A stretch of DNA of 64,000 bases from Pseudomonas sp. LRP2-20 (GTDB lineage: Bacteria; Pseudomonadota; Gammaproteobacteria; Pseudomonadales; Pseudomonadaceae). Each line of letters opens with the position of its first letter. Position 1 is the stretch's first letter. The stretch is from positions 5,907,001 to 5,971,000 of the forward strand of contig NZ_AP025944.1 in assembly GCF_024349685.1 (NCBI RefSeq), in the 5' to 3' direction. Made by a program: the position numbers and the translations under genes. Positions 1 to 7,953 of the stretch are shown in pieces. The notes beneath the pieces were generated by a model. It saw nothing but the letters and a program-made list of their open reading frames with translations. It had not been told where the DNA came from and did not search any database.

Positions 1-450
1 AACCTTGCCGCTGGCCAGCAGGCGCTGGTAAGCCTCGTGGTAGTCCTTGGGGTGCAGGCCGACGCGGTGCATGCCGCTGTCGAGCTTGAGCCAGATGGTC
101 AGCGGCTTGTGCACCTGAGTCTGCTCAATGGCTTCGAGCTGCCACAGCGAATGCACCACGCACCACAGGTCGTGCTCGGCGATCAGCGCCAGCTCGCTGG
201 CTTCGAAAAAGCCTTCGAGCAGCAGCACCGGAGCTTTGATGCCGGCGGCGCGCAGCTCCAGCGCTTCTTCGATGCAGGCCACGGCGAAGCCGTCGGCTTC
301 GGGCTCCAGGGCCAGGGCGCAACGCACGGCGCCGTGGCCGTAGGCATCGGCCTTGACCACGGCAAGGGCCTTGGCCCCAGACAGTTCACGGGCCAGGCGG
401 TAGTTATGGCGGAGAGCTTGCAAGTCGATCAGGGCGCGGGCGGGACGCAT
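1..450 (-). CDS. dadX: Alanine racemase, 3' end cut by window edge
   Basis: This PLP enzyme interconverts L- and D-alanine in the cytoplasm; beside dadA it would supply D-alanine for catabolism. The frame opens at the ATG complementary to 448-450 and runs 150 codons off the window without a stop. The N-terminus carries the PLP-lysine motif [10 protein letters not shown] (Lys33), and the GMHRVG motif lies near the cut end. The full family is about 355-360 residues, so somewhat under half is present. It is co-directional with dadA, which is upstream of it, with a REP pair in the 148-nt gap. The choice of dadX over a biosynthetic alr symbol rests on the dadA neighbour. Confidence 0.9.
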   Translation of the reverse strand, partial: MRPARALIDLQALRHNYRLARELSGAKALAVVKADAYGHGAVRCALALEPEADGFAVACIEEALELRAAGIKAPVLLLEGFFEASELALIAEHDLWCVVHSLWQLEAIEQTQVHKPLTIWLKLDSGMHRVGLHPKDYHEAYQRLLASGKV

Positions 451-492
451 GGCGGCTGCCTTATGGTGATTCACAGGTTGAAAACGGTGTCG

Positions 493-587
493 GGTTCTTC
501 GCGGCTAAAGCCGCTCCCACAGGGAACCGCACAATATTCAGGATCATGCGGTCCATGTGGGAGCGGCTTTAGCCGCGAAGAGGCCGG
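493..587. repeat. REP pair (REPIN-like) between dadA and alanine racemase
   Basis: Two inverted REP units: 493-523 (GCGGCTAAAGCCGC core plus a CTCCCACAGGG tail) and its mirror at 553-587. The linker between the inner tails is 34 nt. It lies inside the dadA-alanine racemase operon, where the hairpins could change mRNA stability. Confidence 0.85.
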
Positions 588-598
588 TACAGGCGACC

Positions 599-1903
599 TT
601 ACTGCTGATGGGCAGGCGTGGTCTGGCCTTGCTTGGCAACTTCCGGGCTGTTGCCATACCGCGAAATGTCCAGGCCTTCGGCACTGATCTGCGGCTTCTT
701 GCGCGCAATCAGGTCGGCCAGCAGGCGCCCGGAGCCGCATGCCATGGTCCAGCCCAGCGTGCCGTGGCCGGTGTTGAGGAACAGGTTGCGGAATGCAGTT
801 GCGCCCACGATCGGCGTACCGTCTGGAGTCGCCGGGCGCAGGCCGGTCCAGAAACTGGCCTGGCTCAGGTCGCCGCCGCGAGGATAAAGGTCGTTGACGA
901 TCATCTCCAGCGTTTCGCGTCGACGTGGGTTCAACGACAAGTCAAAACCGGCGATTTCAGCCATGCCGCCAACGCGGATGCGGTTGTCGAAACGGGTGAT
1001 CGCGACCTTGTAGGTCTCGTCCAGAATGGTCGAGGTCGGCGCCATGTCGGCGTTGGTGATCGGCACGGTCAGCGAGTAACCCTTGAGCGGATACACCGGA
1101 GCCTTGATGCCCAGTGGCTTGAGCATCTGCGGCGAGTAGCTGCCCAGGGCCAGCACGTAACGGTCGGCCGTTTCCAGCTTGCCATCGATCCACACGCCAT
1201 TGATGCGGTCGCCGGCGAAATCCAGGCGCTGGATGTCCTGGCCGAAGCGGAACTCCACACCCAGATTGACGGCCATCTCGGCGAGCTTGGTGGTGAACAG
1301 CTGGCAGTCGCCGGTCTGGTCGTTGGGCAGGCGCAGCGCGCCGGCGAGGATGTCTTTGACACCAGCCAGGGCCGGCTCGACACGGGCAATGCCATCACGG
1401 TCGAGCAGCTCGTAAGGCACGCCGGACTGTTCCAGCACGGCGATGTCCTTGGCCGCGGCGTCTACCTGAGCCTGGGTGCGGAACAGTTGGGTGGTACCCA
1501 GGCTACGGTTTTCGTAGGCAATGCCGGTTTCGGCACGCAGTTCGTCCAGGCAGTCGCGGCTGTACTCGGACAGGCGCACCATGCGCTCCTTGTTCACCGC
1601 GTAGCGGCTGGCGGTGCAGTTGCGCAGCATCTGTGCCATCCACAGGTACTGGTCGACATCACCGGTCAGCTTGATGGCCAGGGGCGCGTGGCGCTCCAGC
1701 AGCCACTTGATGGCTTTCAGCGGCACGCCGGGGGCGGCCCAGGGCGAGGCATAGCCGGGCGAGATCTGGCCTGCGTTGGCAAAGCTGGTTTCCAGGGCCA
1801 CTGCCGGCTGGCGGTCGACCACGGTCACCTCGAAGCCTTGCCGGGCCAGATAGTAGGCACTGGCGGTACCGATCACACCGCTACCAAGTACCAATACTCG
1901 CAT
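599..1903 (-). CDS. dadA: D-amino acid dehydrogenase small subunit
   Basis: FAD-dependent membrane-associated dehydrogenase that oxidises D-amino acids, mainly D-alanine, to the 2-oxo acid and ammonia and passes electrons to the respiratory chain. The 434-residue length matches DadA. The N-terminus has the dinucleotide-binding GSGVIG (residues 7-12) followed by an acidic strand end (VVDRQP), and the C-terminal region has the FAD-contacting [16 protein letters not shown] stretch. It is divergent from the Lrp-type regulator gene across a 153-nt gap, and the alanine racemase gene follows downstream. The layout fits the DadR-activated dad operon of Pseudomonas; the regulation here is inferred from that layout and from a palindrome in the gap. 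Confidence 0.95.
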   Translation of the reverse strand: MRVLVLGSGVIGTASAYYLARQGFEVTVVDRQPAVALETSFANAGQISPGYASPWAAPGVPLKAIKWLLERHAPLAIKLTGDVDQYLWMAQMLRNCTASRYAVNKERMVRLSEYSRDCLDELRAETGIAYENRSLGTTQLFRTQAQVDAAAKDIAVLEQSGVPYELLDRDGIARVEPALAGVKDILAGALRLPNDQTGDCQLFTTKLAEMAVNLGVEFRFGQDIQRLDFAGDRINGVWIDGKLETADRYVLALGSYSPQMLKPLGIKAPVYPLKGYSLTVPITNADMAPTSTILDETYKVAITRFDNRIRVGGMAEIAGFDLSLNPRRRETLEMIVNDLYPRGGDLSQASFWTGLRPATPDGTPIVGATAFRNLFLNTGHGTLGWTMACGSGRLLADLIARKKPQISAEGLDISRYGNSPEVAKQGQTTPAHQQ

Positions 1904-2012
1904 CGTTCATCCCTCGCACGCGGCGCACCGCTATTTTGTTGATATGGCATGGATGCGCGCAGTATAAGAATCTCAGCCCAGTGCAATTCACTATATAAAA
2001 GCCTATTATTGG

Positions 2013-2024
2013 CGAGAATTCTCG
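2013..2024. promoter_or_regulatory. Palindrome in the dadA-lrp gap, possible Lrp-family operator
   Basis: CGAGAATTCTCG is a perfect 12-bp palindrome with an A/T centre, 32 bp before the regulator start codon. Lrp/AsnC proteins bind short palindromes with A/T-rich centres. A TATATAAAA run at 1992-2000 and a TATACT on the minus strand near 1960-1966 could be -10 elements; neither has a good -35, which would fit activator dependence. Binding is not demonstrated. Confidence 0.4.
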
Positions 2025-2056
2025 GCAAAATCGCCTTTCACGGAGGGGCATCCCCT

Positions 2057-2545
2057 ATGAGAACCCAGCACCAGAGCAAGCGTGAACTGGACAAGATCGA
2101 CCGTAACATCCTGCGTATCCTGCAGAACGACGGGCGTATTTCCTTCACCGAACTGGGCGAGAAAGTTGGGCTTTCCACCACCCCTTGCACAGAGCGCGTA
2201 CGCCGCCTGGAGCGCGAGGGCATCATCATGGGCTACAACGCCCGGCTGAATCCGCAGCACCTCAAGGGCAGCCTGCTGGTGTTCGTGGAAATCAGCCTGG
2301 ACTACAAGTCCGGCGACACCTTCGAGGAGTTCCGCCGCGCGGTACTCAAGCTGCCCCATGTGCTCGAGTGCCACTTGGTATCCGGCGATTTCGACTACCT
2401 GGTGAAAGCGCGTATCTCGGAAATGGCTTCGTACCGCAAGCTGCTCGGCGACATCCTGCTGAAGCTGCCGCATGTGCGCGAATCAAAGAGCTACATCGTG
2501 ATGGAAGAGGTGAAAGAGAGCCTCTGCCTGCCGATCCCTGACTGA
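2057..2545 (+). CDS. dadR: Lrp/AsnC-family transcriptional regulator (DadR-like)
   Basis: DNA-binding regulator, 162 residues, expected to respond to an amino acid (alanine in DadR) and to control the divergent dadA-alanine racemase operon. The N-terminus holds the HTH (ELDKIDRNILRILQNDGRIS followed by the ELGEKVGLSTTPCTERVRRL recognition segment), and the rest is the RAM ligand-binding domain. The start at 2057 was chosen because GGAGGGG lies just upstream; the frame is open from 1949, but the extra 36 residues are not Lrp-like and include the promoter region. It ends two bases before the convergent YkgJ-family gene. The symbol is inferred from context and similarity in memory. Confidence 0.85.
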   Translation: MRTQHQSKRELDKIDRNILRILQNDGRISFTELGEKVGLSTTPCTERVRRLEREGIIMGYNARLNPQHLKGSLLVFVEISLDYKSGDTFEEFRRAVLKLPHVLECHLVSGDFDYLVKARISEMASYRKLLGDILLKLPHVRESKSYIVMEEVKESLCLPIPD

Positions 2546-2547
2546 GG

Positions 2548-2901
2548 CTAGACCAGCACCTGACGCGTGCTGGCGATGAACTGGTGGACCAGTTGCTCGG
2601 CCTGAGGCTCGATCATCAGGTCCGGGCCGCGGCCGCGCGGGCAGGCCAGGCGCGGCGTGGTACCGAACAGCCGGCAGATCATCGGCCGTTCTTCATAGAC
2701 GGTGCAGCCGTTGGGGCCCAGGTGCACGCAGTTCAGGTGCTCCAGGGCGGCATCCTGTTCGGCCTGGGTCTTGCGCGGCAGACGCGCCATCTCTTCCGAC
2801 GAGGTGGTAACCGGGCCGCAGCAGTCATGGCAGCCGGGCTCGCATTCGAATGAAGGAATGAGTTCGCGCAGGAAGTGGATCTTGTGACGGTTGCAAGACA
2901 T
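2548..2901 (-). CDS. YkgJ-family cysteine-cluster protein
   Basis: A 117-residue cytoplasmic protein with the YkgJ (UPF0153) pattern. Cysteines sit at residue 3, in CEPGCHDCC (20-28), and at 58, 66, 76 and 87, suggesting a bound metal or iron-sulfur cluster; the motif YEERPMICRLF is typical of the family. No enzymatic role is established. It converges on the Lrp-family gene with only two bases between stop codons and is divergent from the PuuB-like oxidase. No strong ribosome binding site precedes the start, but no better start is available. Confidence 0.8.
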   Translation of the reverse strand: MSCNRHKIHFLRELIPSFECEPGCHDCCGPVTTSSEEMARLPRKTQAEQDAALEHLNCVHLGPNGCTVYEERPMICRLFGTTPRLACPRGRGPDLMIEPQAEQLVHQFIASTRQVLV

Positions 2902-3003
2902 GGCCGGATAAACAAATGAAATTTAAATCAGGCTGAATTATAGGGCCAATTGTCAGGCCACGGCTTATTCTGCCACTTTCAATACAGCAACAGGACTTCG
3001 CCC

Positions 3004-4296
3004 ATGATCCACAGCGCGCAGCACGCCGCCTCCTACTACGCCGCCAGCAGCGCGCCCCACCCGGACCATTCCTTCCTGCAAGGCGAACACAGCGCCGACG
3101 TGTGTATCGTCGGCGGTGGCTACTCGGGCCTGAACACAGCCATCGAACTGGCCGAGCGCGGCTTTTCGGTAATCCTGCTGGAAGCGCGCAAGCTCGGCTG
3201 GGGCGCCAGCGGGCGCAACGGTGGCCAGCTGATTCGCGGGGTCGGCCACGGCCTGGAGCAGTTTCTCCCGGTGATCGGCGAGGAAGGCGTACGCAGCATG
3301 AGGCTGATGGGCCTGGAAGCCGTGGACATCGTCCGCGAACGGATCGAGCGCCACGCCATCGCCTGCGACCTGACCTGGGGTTACTGCGACCTGGCCAACA
3401 AACCCGACGAACTGAAGGGTTTCGCCGAGGATGCCGAAGCACTGCGCAGCCTGGGCTACCGCCACGAACTGCGCCTGGTCGGCAAGGACGACATGCACAG
3501 CGTGGTGGGCTCCGATTGCTATGTCGGCGGCCTGATCGACATGGGTTCGGGCCACTTGCACCCGCTCAACCTGGCCTTGGGTGAAGCGGCTGTGGCCAGT
3601 CGCCTGGGCGTGAAGCTGTTCGAACAATCCGAGGTCACGCGTATCGACTACGGCCCCGAAGTGCAGGTGCACACCGCCCAGGGCCGAGTGCGCGCCAAGA
3701 CCTTGGTGCTGTGCTGCAACGCTTATCACAACGACCTCAACCGCGAGCTGGGCGGCAAGGTGCTGCCCGCCGGCAGCTACATCATCGCCACCGAGCCGCT
3801 CAGCGAAGAACGCGCCCATCAGTTGCTGCCGCGGAACATGGCCGTGTGCGACCAGCGCGTGGCGCTGGACTACTATCGCCTGTCGGCCGACCGTCGCCTG
3901 CTGTTCGGCGGTGCCTGCCACTATTCAGGGCGCGACCCGAAGGACATCGCTGCCTACATGCGGCCGAAGATGCTCAAGGTGTTCCCGCAGCTGGCGGATG
4001 TGCGCATCGATTATCAGTGGGGCGGCATGATCGGCATCGGCGCCAACCGCCTGCCACAGGTCGGCCGCCTGGCCAGCCAACCCAACGTTTACTACGCCCA
4101 GGCCTACTCGGGTCACGGCCTCAATGCCACGCATCTGGCTGCGCGCCTGCTGGGTGAAGCGATCAGCGGCCAGCAAAGCGGGCGCTTCGACCTGTTCGCC
4201 AAGGTGCCACATGTCACCTTCCCCGGCGGCAAGCACCTGCGCTCACCAATACTGGCCCTGGGGATGCTCTGGCATCGGCTCAAAGAGCTGGTCTAA
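3004..4296 (+). CDS. puuB: FAD-dependent amine oxidase, gamma-glutamylputrescine oxidase family
   Basis: A 430-residue flavoprotein of the DAO fold. PuuB oxidises gamma-glutamylputrescine to gamma-glutamyl-4-aminobutyraldehyde with release of ammonia and hydrogen peroxide. The sequence has GGGYSG (residues 37-42), Glu60 for ribose binding, the GASGRNGGQ flavin motif (67-75) and the C-terminal YYAQAYSGHGLNATHLA segment seen in PuuB/PauB. The start at 3004 fits the family N-terminus; the frame is open 18 codons further without homologous sequence. Pseudomonads carry several PauB paralogues, so the exact amine is uncertain. A PuuC-type dehydrogenase lies at 9.2 kb and PuuA/PuuD homologues at 25.5-27.7 kb. 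Confidence 0.8.
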   Translation: MIHSAQHAASYYAASSAPHPDHSFLQGEHSADVCIVGGGYSGLNTAIELAERGFSVILLEARKLGWGASGRNGGQLIRGVGHGLEQFLPVIGEEGVRSMRLMGLEAVDIVRERIERHAIACDLTWGYCDLANKPDELKGFAEDAEALRSLGYRHELRLVGKDDMHSVVGSDCYVGGLIDMGSGHLHPLNLALGEAAVASRLGVKLFEQSEVTRIDYGPEVQVHTAQGRVRAKTLVLCCNAYHNDLNRELGGKVLPAGSYIIATEPLSEERAHQLLPRNMAVCDQRVALDYYRLSADRRLLFGGACHYSGRDPKDIAAYMRPKMLKVFPQLADVRIDYQWGGMIGIGANRLPQVGRLASQPNVYYAQAYSGHGLNATHLAARLLGEAISGQQSGRFDLFAKVPHVTFPGGKHLRSPILALGMLWHRLKELV

Positions 4297-4311
4297 CACC
4301 TGCGGTTGCAC

Positions 4312-4438
4312 GATCCCTGTGGGAGCCGCGCTTGCCGGCGATGGGCCGCGAAGCGGCCCCGGCAATTTATGCAACAACCTTTAAATCGTGGGGCCGCTTC
4401 GCGGCCCATCGCCGGCAAGCGCGGCTCCCACAGGGATC
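4312..4438. repeat. Perfect palindromic element, 49-bp arms and 29-nt loop
   Basis: Left arm 4312-4360 and right arm 4390-4438 are exact reverse complements. The loop 4361-4389 contains TTATGCAACAACCTTTAAAT. The outer arm starts with GATCCCTGTGGGAGCCGCGC, which is REP-tail-like, and the inner arm ends in GGGCCGCGAAGCGGCCCC, itself a hairpin. The loop is 27/29 identical, in inverted orientation, to the loop of the element at 49746-49890. It sits in the convergent gap between the oxidase and DUF1127 genes, where it could also stop transcription. Confidence 0.9.
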
Positions 4439-4493
4439 ACGCCAGCTTTAAGATGCCCCGACAGAGGGTCCGCGAAAAACCTCAAATCCTGCG

Positions 4494-4724
4494 TCAGTCC
4501 TTCCAGAAGGGTTTGCGCCCCTCGGTACGCGCCTGCTCCCAACTCAGCCCGATATCCCGCAGCTGGTCATCATCCAGTTGCAACAGGGCCCGGCGGGTGT
4601 GCCAGCGATGCAGCATCAGCCCCCAGCGCCCGAGCCCTGCCGGTGCGTTGAAAACCTTGGTCTGCTGCCCGGCGTCCAGTTCCTTGGCCAACAGTTGCAA
4701 GCGCACATCGCTCATGCCACCCAT
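4494..4724 (-). CDS. DUF1127 (YjiS-like) small protein
   Basis: A 76-residue basic protein whose C-terminal half (RRALLQLDDDQLRDIGLSWEQA) is the DUF1127 domain. Small DUF1127 proteins in proteobacteria have been linked to phosphate and arginine metabolism and RNA binding, but no role can be assigned here. The start at 4724 is preferred because GGGAG lies nine bases upstream; the frame is open to 4787 and an ATG three codons inside is also possible. It is divergent from the MocR regulator gene, sharing a gap with repeated ATACAG motifs. Confidence 0.75.
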   Translation of the reverse strand: MGGMSDVRLQLLAKELDAGQQTKVFNAPAGLGRWGLMLHRWHTRRALLQLDDDQLRDIGLSWEQARTEGRKPFWKD

Positions 4725-4786
4725 CGCTGCTTTCTCCCATTCAGTGTGTAACCGTGGGGAAAGCATGCGCGATGACAGCGCTGGCA

Positions 4787-4852
4787 ATACAGATCCAATA
4801 CAGGCTTATTATTCCCATACAGAATTGGTCGTCTGACGCCTGAATGCTGTAT
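4787..4852. promoter_or_regulatory. ATACAG repeats, candidate MocR operator
   Basis: ATACAG occurs at 4787-4792, 4798-4803 and 4817-4822 as direct repeats and as its complement CTGTAT at 4847-4852, all in the gap before the MocR gene. Steps of 11, 19 and 30 bp are roughly helical multiples. MocR/GabR-type regulators usually bind repeated motifs near their own promoter. Confidence 0.4.
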
Positions 4853-4903
4853 TTTCAACGCAACTGTACTGGTCGCTTCCTACAGGAGGCGCAGGAGTAT
4901 GCC

Positions 4904-6334
4904 GTGACCCTTTACCTGAACCTCGCCGAACTGCTCGGCGCGCGCATCGAACAGGGCCTCTACCGCCCCGGCCAGCGCCTGCCATCGGTGCGCGCCCTGA
5001 GCGTGGAACACGGTGTCAGCCTGAGTACCGTGCAGCAGGCCTATCGCATGCTCGAAGACAGCGGCATGGTCTCGCCACGGCCCAAGTCCGGTTATTTCGT
5101 CAGCGACCATCGCCACCTCCCCGCCCTGCCCGCTGTCAGTCGCCCGGCCCAGCGCCCGGTGGATATCTCGCAATGGGAGCAGGTGCTCGAACTGGTGCGC
5201 AGTACCCCGCGCAAGGACGTGATGCAGCTCGGCCGCGGCATGCCCGACATCGACAGCCCGACCCTCAAGCCGCTGCTGCGCAGCCTCGCCCAGTTGAGCC
5301 GGCGCCAGGACATGCCGGGCCTGTACTACGACAACATTCACGGCAACCTGGCCCTGCGCGAACAGATCGCCCGGCTGATGCTCGACTCCGGCTGCCGGCT
5401 GGGCCCTGCCGACCTGGTGGTGACCACCGGCTGCCACGAGGCGCTGTCGTGCAGCATTCGCGCAGTGTGCGAACCGGGCGATATCGTCGCGGTCGACTCG
5501 CCGAGCTTCCACGGCGCCATGCAGACCCTCAAGGGCCTAAGCATGAAGGCCCTGGAAATCCCCACCGACCCGATCACCGGCATCAGCCTCGAAGCCTTGG
5601 AACTGGCGCTCGAACAGTGGCCGATCAAGCTCATCCAGATCACCCCAAGCTGCAACAACCCGCTTGGCTACATCATGCCCGAGGCCCGCAAGAAGGCCCT
5701 GCTGAGCCTGGCCCAGCGCTACGATGTGGCGATCCTCGAAGACGACGTGTATGGCGACCTGGCCTACACCTACCCACGCCCGCGCACCCTCAAGTCGTTC
5801 GACGACGACGGCCGCGTGCTGCTGTGCAGCTCGTTCTCCAAGACCCTCGCCCCCGGCCTGCGCATCGGCTGGGTCGCTCCCGGCCGCTACCTGGAGCGGG
5901 TGCTGCACATGAAATACATCAGCACCGGCAGCACCGCCAGCCAGCCGCAACTGGCGATTGCCGACTTCATCGCTGCCGGCCACTACCAGCCCCATGTGCG
6001 GCGCATGCGCAGCCAGTACCAGCGCGGCCGTGACCTGATGAGCGACTGGGTAACCCGTTACTTCCCACCCGGAACCCGGGTCAGCCGGCCCCAGGGCGGC
6101 TTCATGCTGTGGGTGGAATTACCCGAACATTTCGATACGCTGCGGCTGAACCGCGCTTTACTGGAGCAGGGCGTGCAAGTTGCCGTGGGCAGCATCTTCT
6201 CGGCCTCGGGCAAGTTTCGCCATTGCCTGCGCATGAACTTCGCCGCGCGGCCAACGCCGCAGATTGAAGCAGCGGTGCGCAAGGTAGGTGAAACCGCCCT
6301 TCGTCTACTGGATGAAGACGAGGACGAGGCGTAA
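4904..6334 (+). CDS. MocR/GntR-family regulator with aminotransferase-like domain
   Basis: A 476-residue fusion of an N-terminal GntR winged helix (about residues 1-70; LPSVRALSVEHGVSLSTVQQAYR) with a fold-type I aminotransferase domain. SSFSKTLAPGLRIGW carries the PLP lysine, Lys313. Such proteins (GabR, PdxR and relatives) sense amino compounds through PLP. The GTG at 4904 was chosen because AGGAGGCGCAGGAG (4884-4897) precedes it; the frame is open to an ATG at 4844 that lacks a ribosome binding site. The target is unknown; the adjacent DUF1127 gene, the PuuB-like oxidase gene or itself are candidates. Confidence 0.85.
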   Translation: MTLYLNLAELLGARIEQGLYRPGQRLPSVRALSVEHGVSLSTVQQAYRMLEDSGMVSPRPKSGYFVSDHRHLPALPAVSRPAQRPVDISQWEQVLELVRSTPRKDVMQLGRGMPDIDSPTLKPLLRSLAQLSRRQDMPGLYYDNIHGNLALREQIARLMLDSGCRLGPADLVVTTGCHEALSCSIRAVCEPGDIVAVDSPSFHGAMQTLKGLSMKALEIPTDPITGISLEALELALEQWPIKLIQITPSCNNPLGYIMPEARKKALLSLAQRYDVAILEDDVYGDLAYTYPRPRTLKSFDDDGRVLLCSSFSKTLAPGLRIGWVAPGRYLERVLHMKYISTGSTASQPQLAIADFIAAGHYQPHVRRMRSQYQRGRDLMSDWVTRYFPPGTRVSRPQGGFMLWVELPEHFDTLRLNRALLEQGVQVAVGSIFSASGKFRHCLRMNFAARPTPQIEAAVRKVGETALRLLDEDEDEA

Positions 6335-6394
6335 CTTTGCGCCGCCTTTCGTAGTCCAACCCCTTAGCGCTTTGCCGTACAGGACGATCCACCC

Positions 6395-7951
6395 TTGAGA
6401 CTCCAGCGAGCCTTGCCTCTGCTGCTGGTGCTGCTGCTCGGCCTCAACGGCTGTGCCAGTATCGGCACGCCCCGCGAAACCAGCCAGGCACTACCCGCCA
6501 GCGAGTCAGCCTTCGGCCGTTCGGTGCTGCGCCAGGCCGCGCCCTACGAAGGGCGCTCGGGCTTTCGCCTGCTGCCTAACAGCAACGAGGCCTTCCGTGC
6601 CCGTGCCGAGCTGATTCGCAACGCCCAGGCGAGCATCGATCTGCAGTACTACATCGTCCACGATGGCTTGAGCACCCGCGCCCTGGTGCACGAACTGCTG
6701 CGTGCAGCCGATCGCGGCGTACGCGTGCGCATCTTGCTCGACGACACCACCAGCGATGGCCTGGACACCATCATGGGCACCCTCGATGCCCACCCGAACA
6801 TCCAGATCCGGGTGTTCAACCCCTTGCACCTGGGGCGCAGCACAGGGGTGACGCGTGCCGTCGGCCGCCTGTTCAACCTGTCGCGCCAACACCGGCGCAT
6901 GCACAACAAGTTGTTCCTGGTGGACAACAGCATGGCCATCGTCGGCGGGCGCAACCTGGGTGACGAATACTTCGATGCCGAACCCAACCTCAACTTCACC
7001 GACATCGACCTGCTCGGGGTCGGCCCGGTGGCCGAGCAGCTGGGGCACAGCTTCGACCAGTACTGGAACAGCGCCTTGAGCCGGCCGATCACCGATTTCC
7101 TCTGGCGTGCCCCGGATGCCGACGACCTGCGCGCCAGCCGCCAGCGCCTGGAGGTGTCCCTGGCCCAGGCGCGGGTGCAGCGCAAGGCCCTGTATGACCG
7201 GCTCATGTCCTACCAGTCACAGCCGCGCCTGGATGTATGGCGCAACGAGCTGATCTGGGCCCACGCCCAGGCACTGTGGGATGCACCGAGCAAGGTGCTG
7301 GCCGAGGATGAGCCGGACCCGCAACTGCTGCTGAGCCAGCAACTGGCACCAGACCTGGCCAGCGTGCAGCGCGAGCTGATCCTGATGTCGGCCTATTTCG
7401 TGCCGGGTGAGCCGGGCTTGCTGTATCTGACCGGCCGGGCCGACGCCGGGGCATCGGTCAAGTTGCTGACCAACTCGCTGCAAGCCACCGATGTGCCGGC
7501 AGTGCATGGCGGCTATGCACCCTATCGCCGGGCACTGCTGGAACACGGCGTGCAGCTGTTCGAACTGCGTCGTCAGCCAGGTGACCCGACCCCCGCGCGC
7601 TTGAGCTTCCATGGCAGCAGTTCGGACTCGAGCCTTCACACCAAGGCCATCGTGTTCGACCGGCGCAAGACTTTTATCGGCTCGTTCAACTTCGACCCAC
7701 GCTCGGTACTTTGGAACACCGAGGTCGGCGTGCTGGTGGACAGCCCGGAGCTCGCCGAATACACCCGCGAGCTGGCCCAGCAGGGTATGGCGCCGGCGTT
7801 GAGTTACCAGGTCAAGCTGGTGGGTGACAAACTGGTCTGGGCGACCGAGGACAATGGCCAACGGCACATGCTGACCTCAGAGCCGGGGGGCATCTGGCGG
7901 CGCTTCAATGCCTGGATCAGCAAGGCGGTTGGCCTGGAGAAGATGCTGTAG
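6395..7951 (+). CDS. Phospholipase D-family lipoprotein (cardiolipin synthase-like)
   Basis: A 518-residue envelope protein with a lipoprotein signal (LLLGLNGC, Cys20 lipidated) and two HKD motifs: HNKLFLVDNSMAIVGGRN starting at His170 and HTKAIVFDRRKTFIGSFN starting at His415. Two HKD motifs form one PLD-type active site, used for phosphatidyl transfer or phosphodiester hydrolysis. Its domain order resembles cardiolipin synthase C (ClsC/YmdC). Translation appears to begin at TTG 6395, the only start that gives a complete signal peptide. It follows the MocR gene by 60 bp and converges with the MFS gene three bases from its stop. Confidence 0.82.
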   Translation: MRLQRALPLLLVLLLGLNGCASIGTPRETSQALPASESAFGRSVLRQAAPYEGRSGFRLLPNSNEAFRARAELIRNAQASIDLQYYIVHDGLSTRALVHELLRAADRGVRVRILLDDTTSDGLDTIMGTLDAHPNIQIRVFNPLHLGRSTGVTRAVGRLFNLSRQHRRMHNKLFLVDNSMAIVGGRNLGDEYFDAEPNLNFTDIDLLGVGPVAEQLGHSFDQYWNSALSRPITDFLWRAPDADDLRASRQRLEVSLAQARVQRKALYDRLMSYQSQPRLDVWRNELIWAHAQALWDAPSKVLAEDEPDPQLLLSQQLAPDLASVQRELILMSAYFVPGEPGLLYLTGRADAGASVKLLTNSLQATDVPAVHGGYAPYRRALLEHGVQLFELRRQPGDPTPARLSFHGSSSDSSLHTKAIVFDRRKTFIGSFNFDPRSVLWNTEVGVLVDSPELAEYTRELAQQGMAPALSYQVKLVGDKLVWATEDNGQRHMLTSEPGGIWRRFNAWISKAVGLEKML

Positions 7952-7953
7952 GC

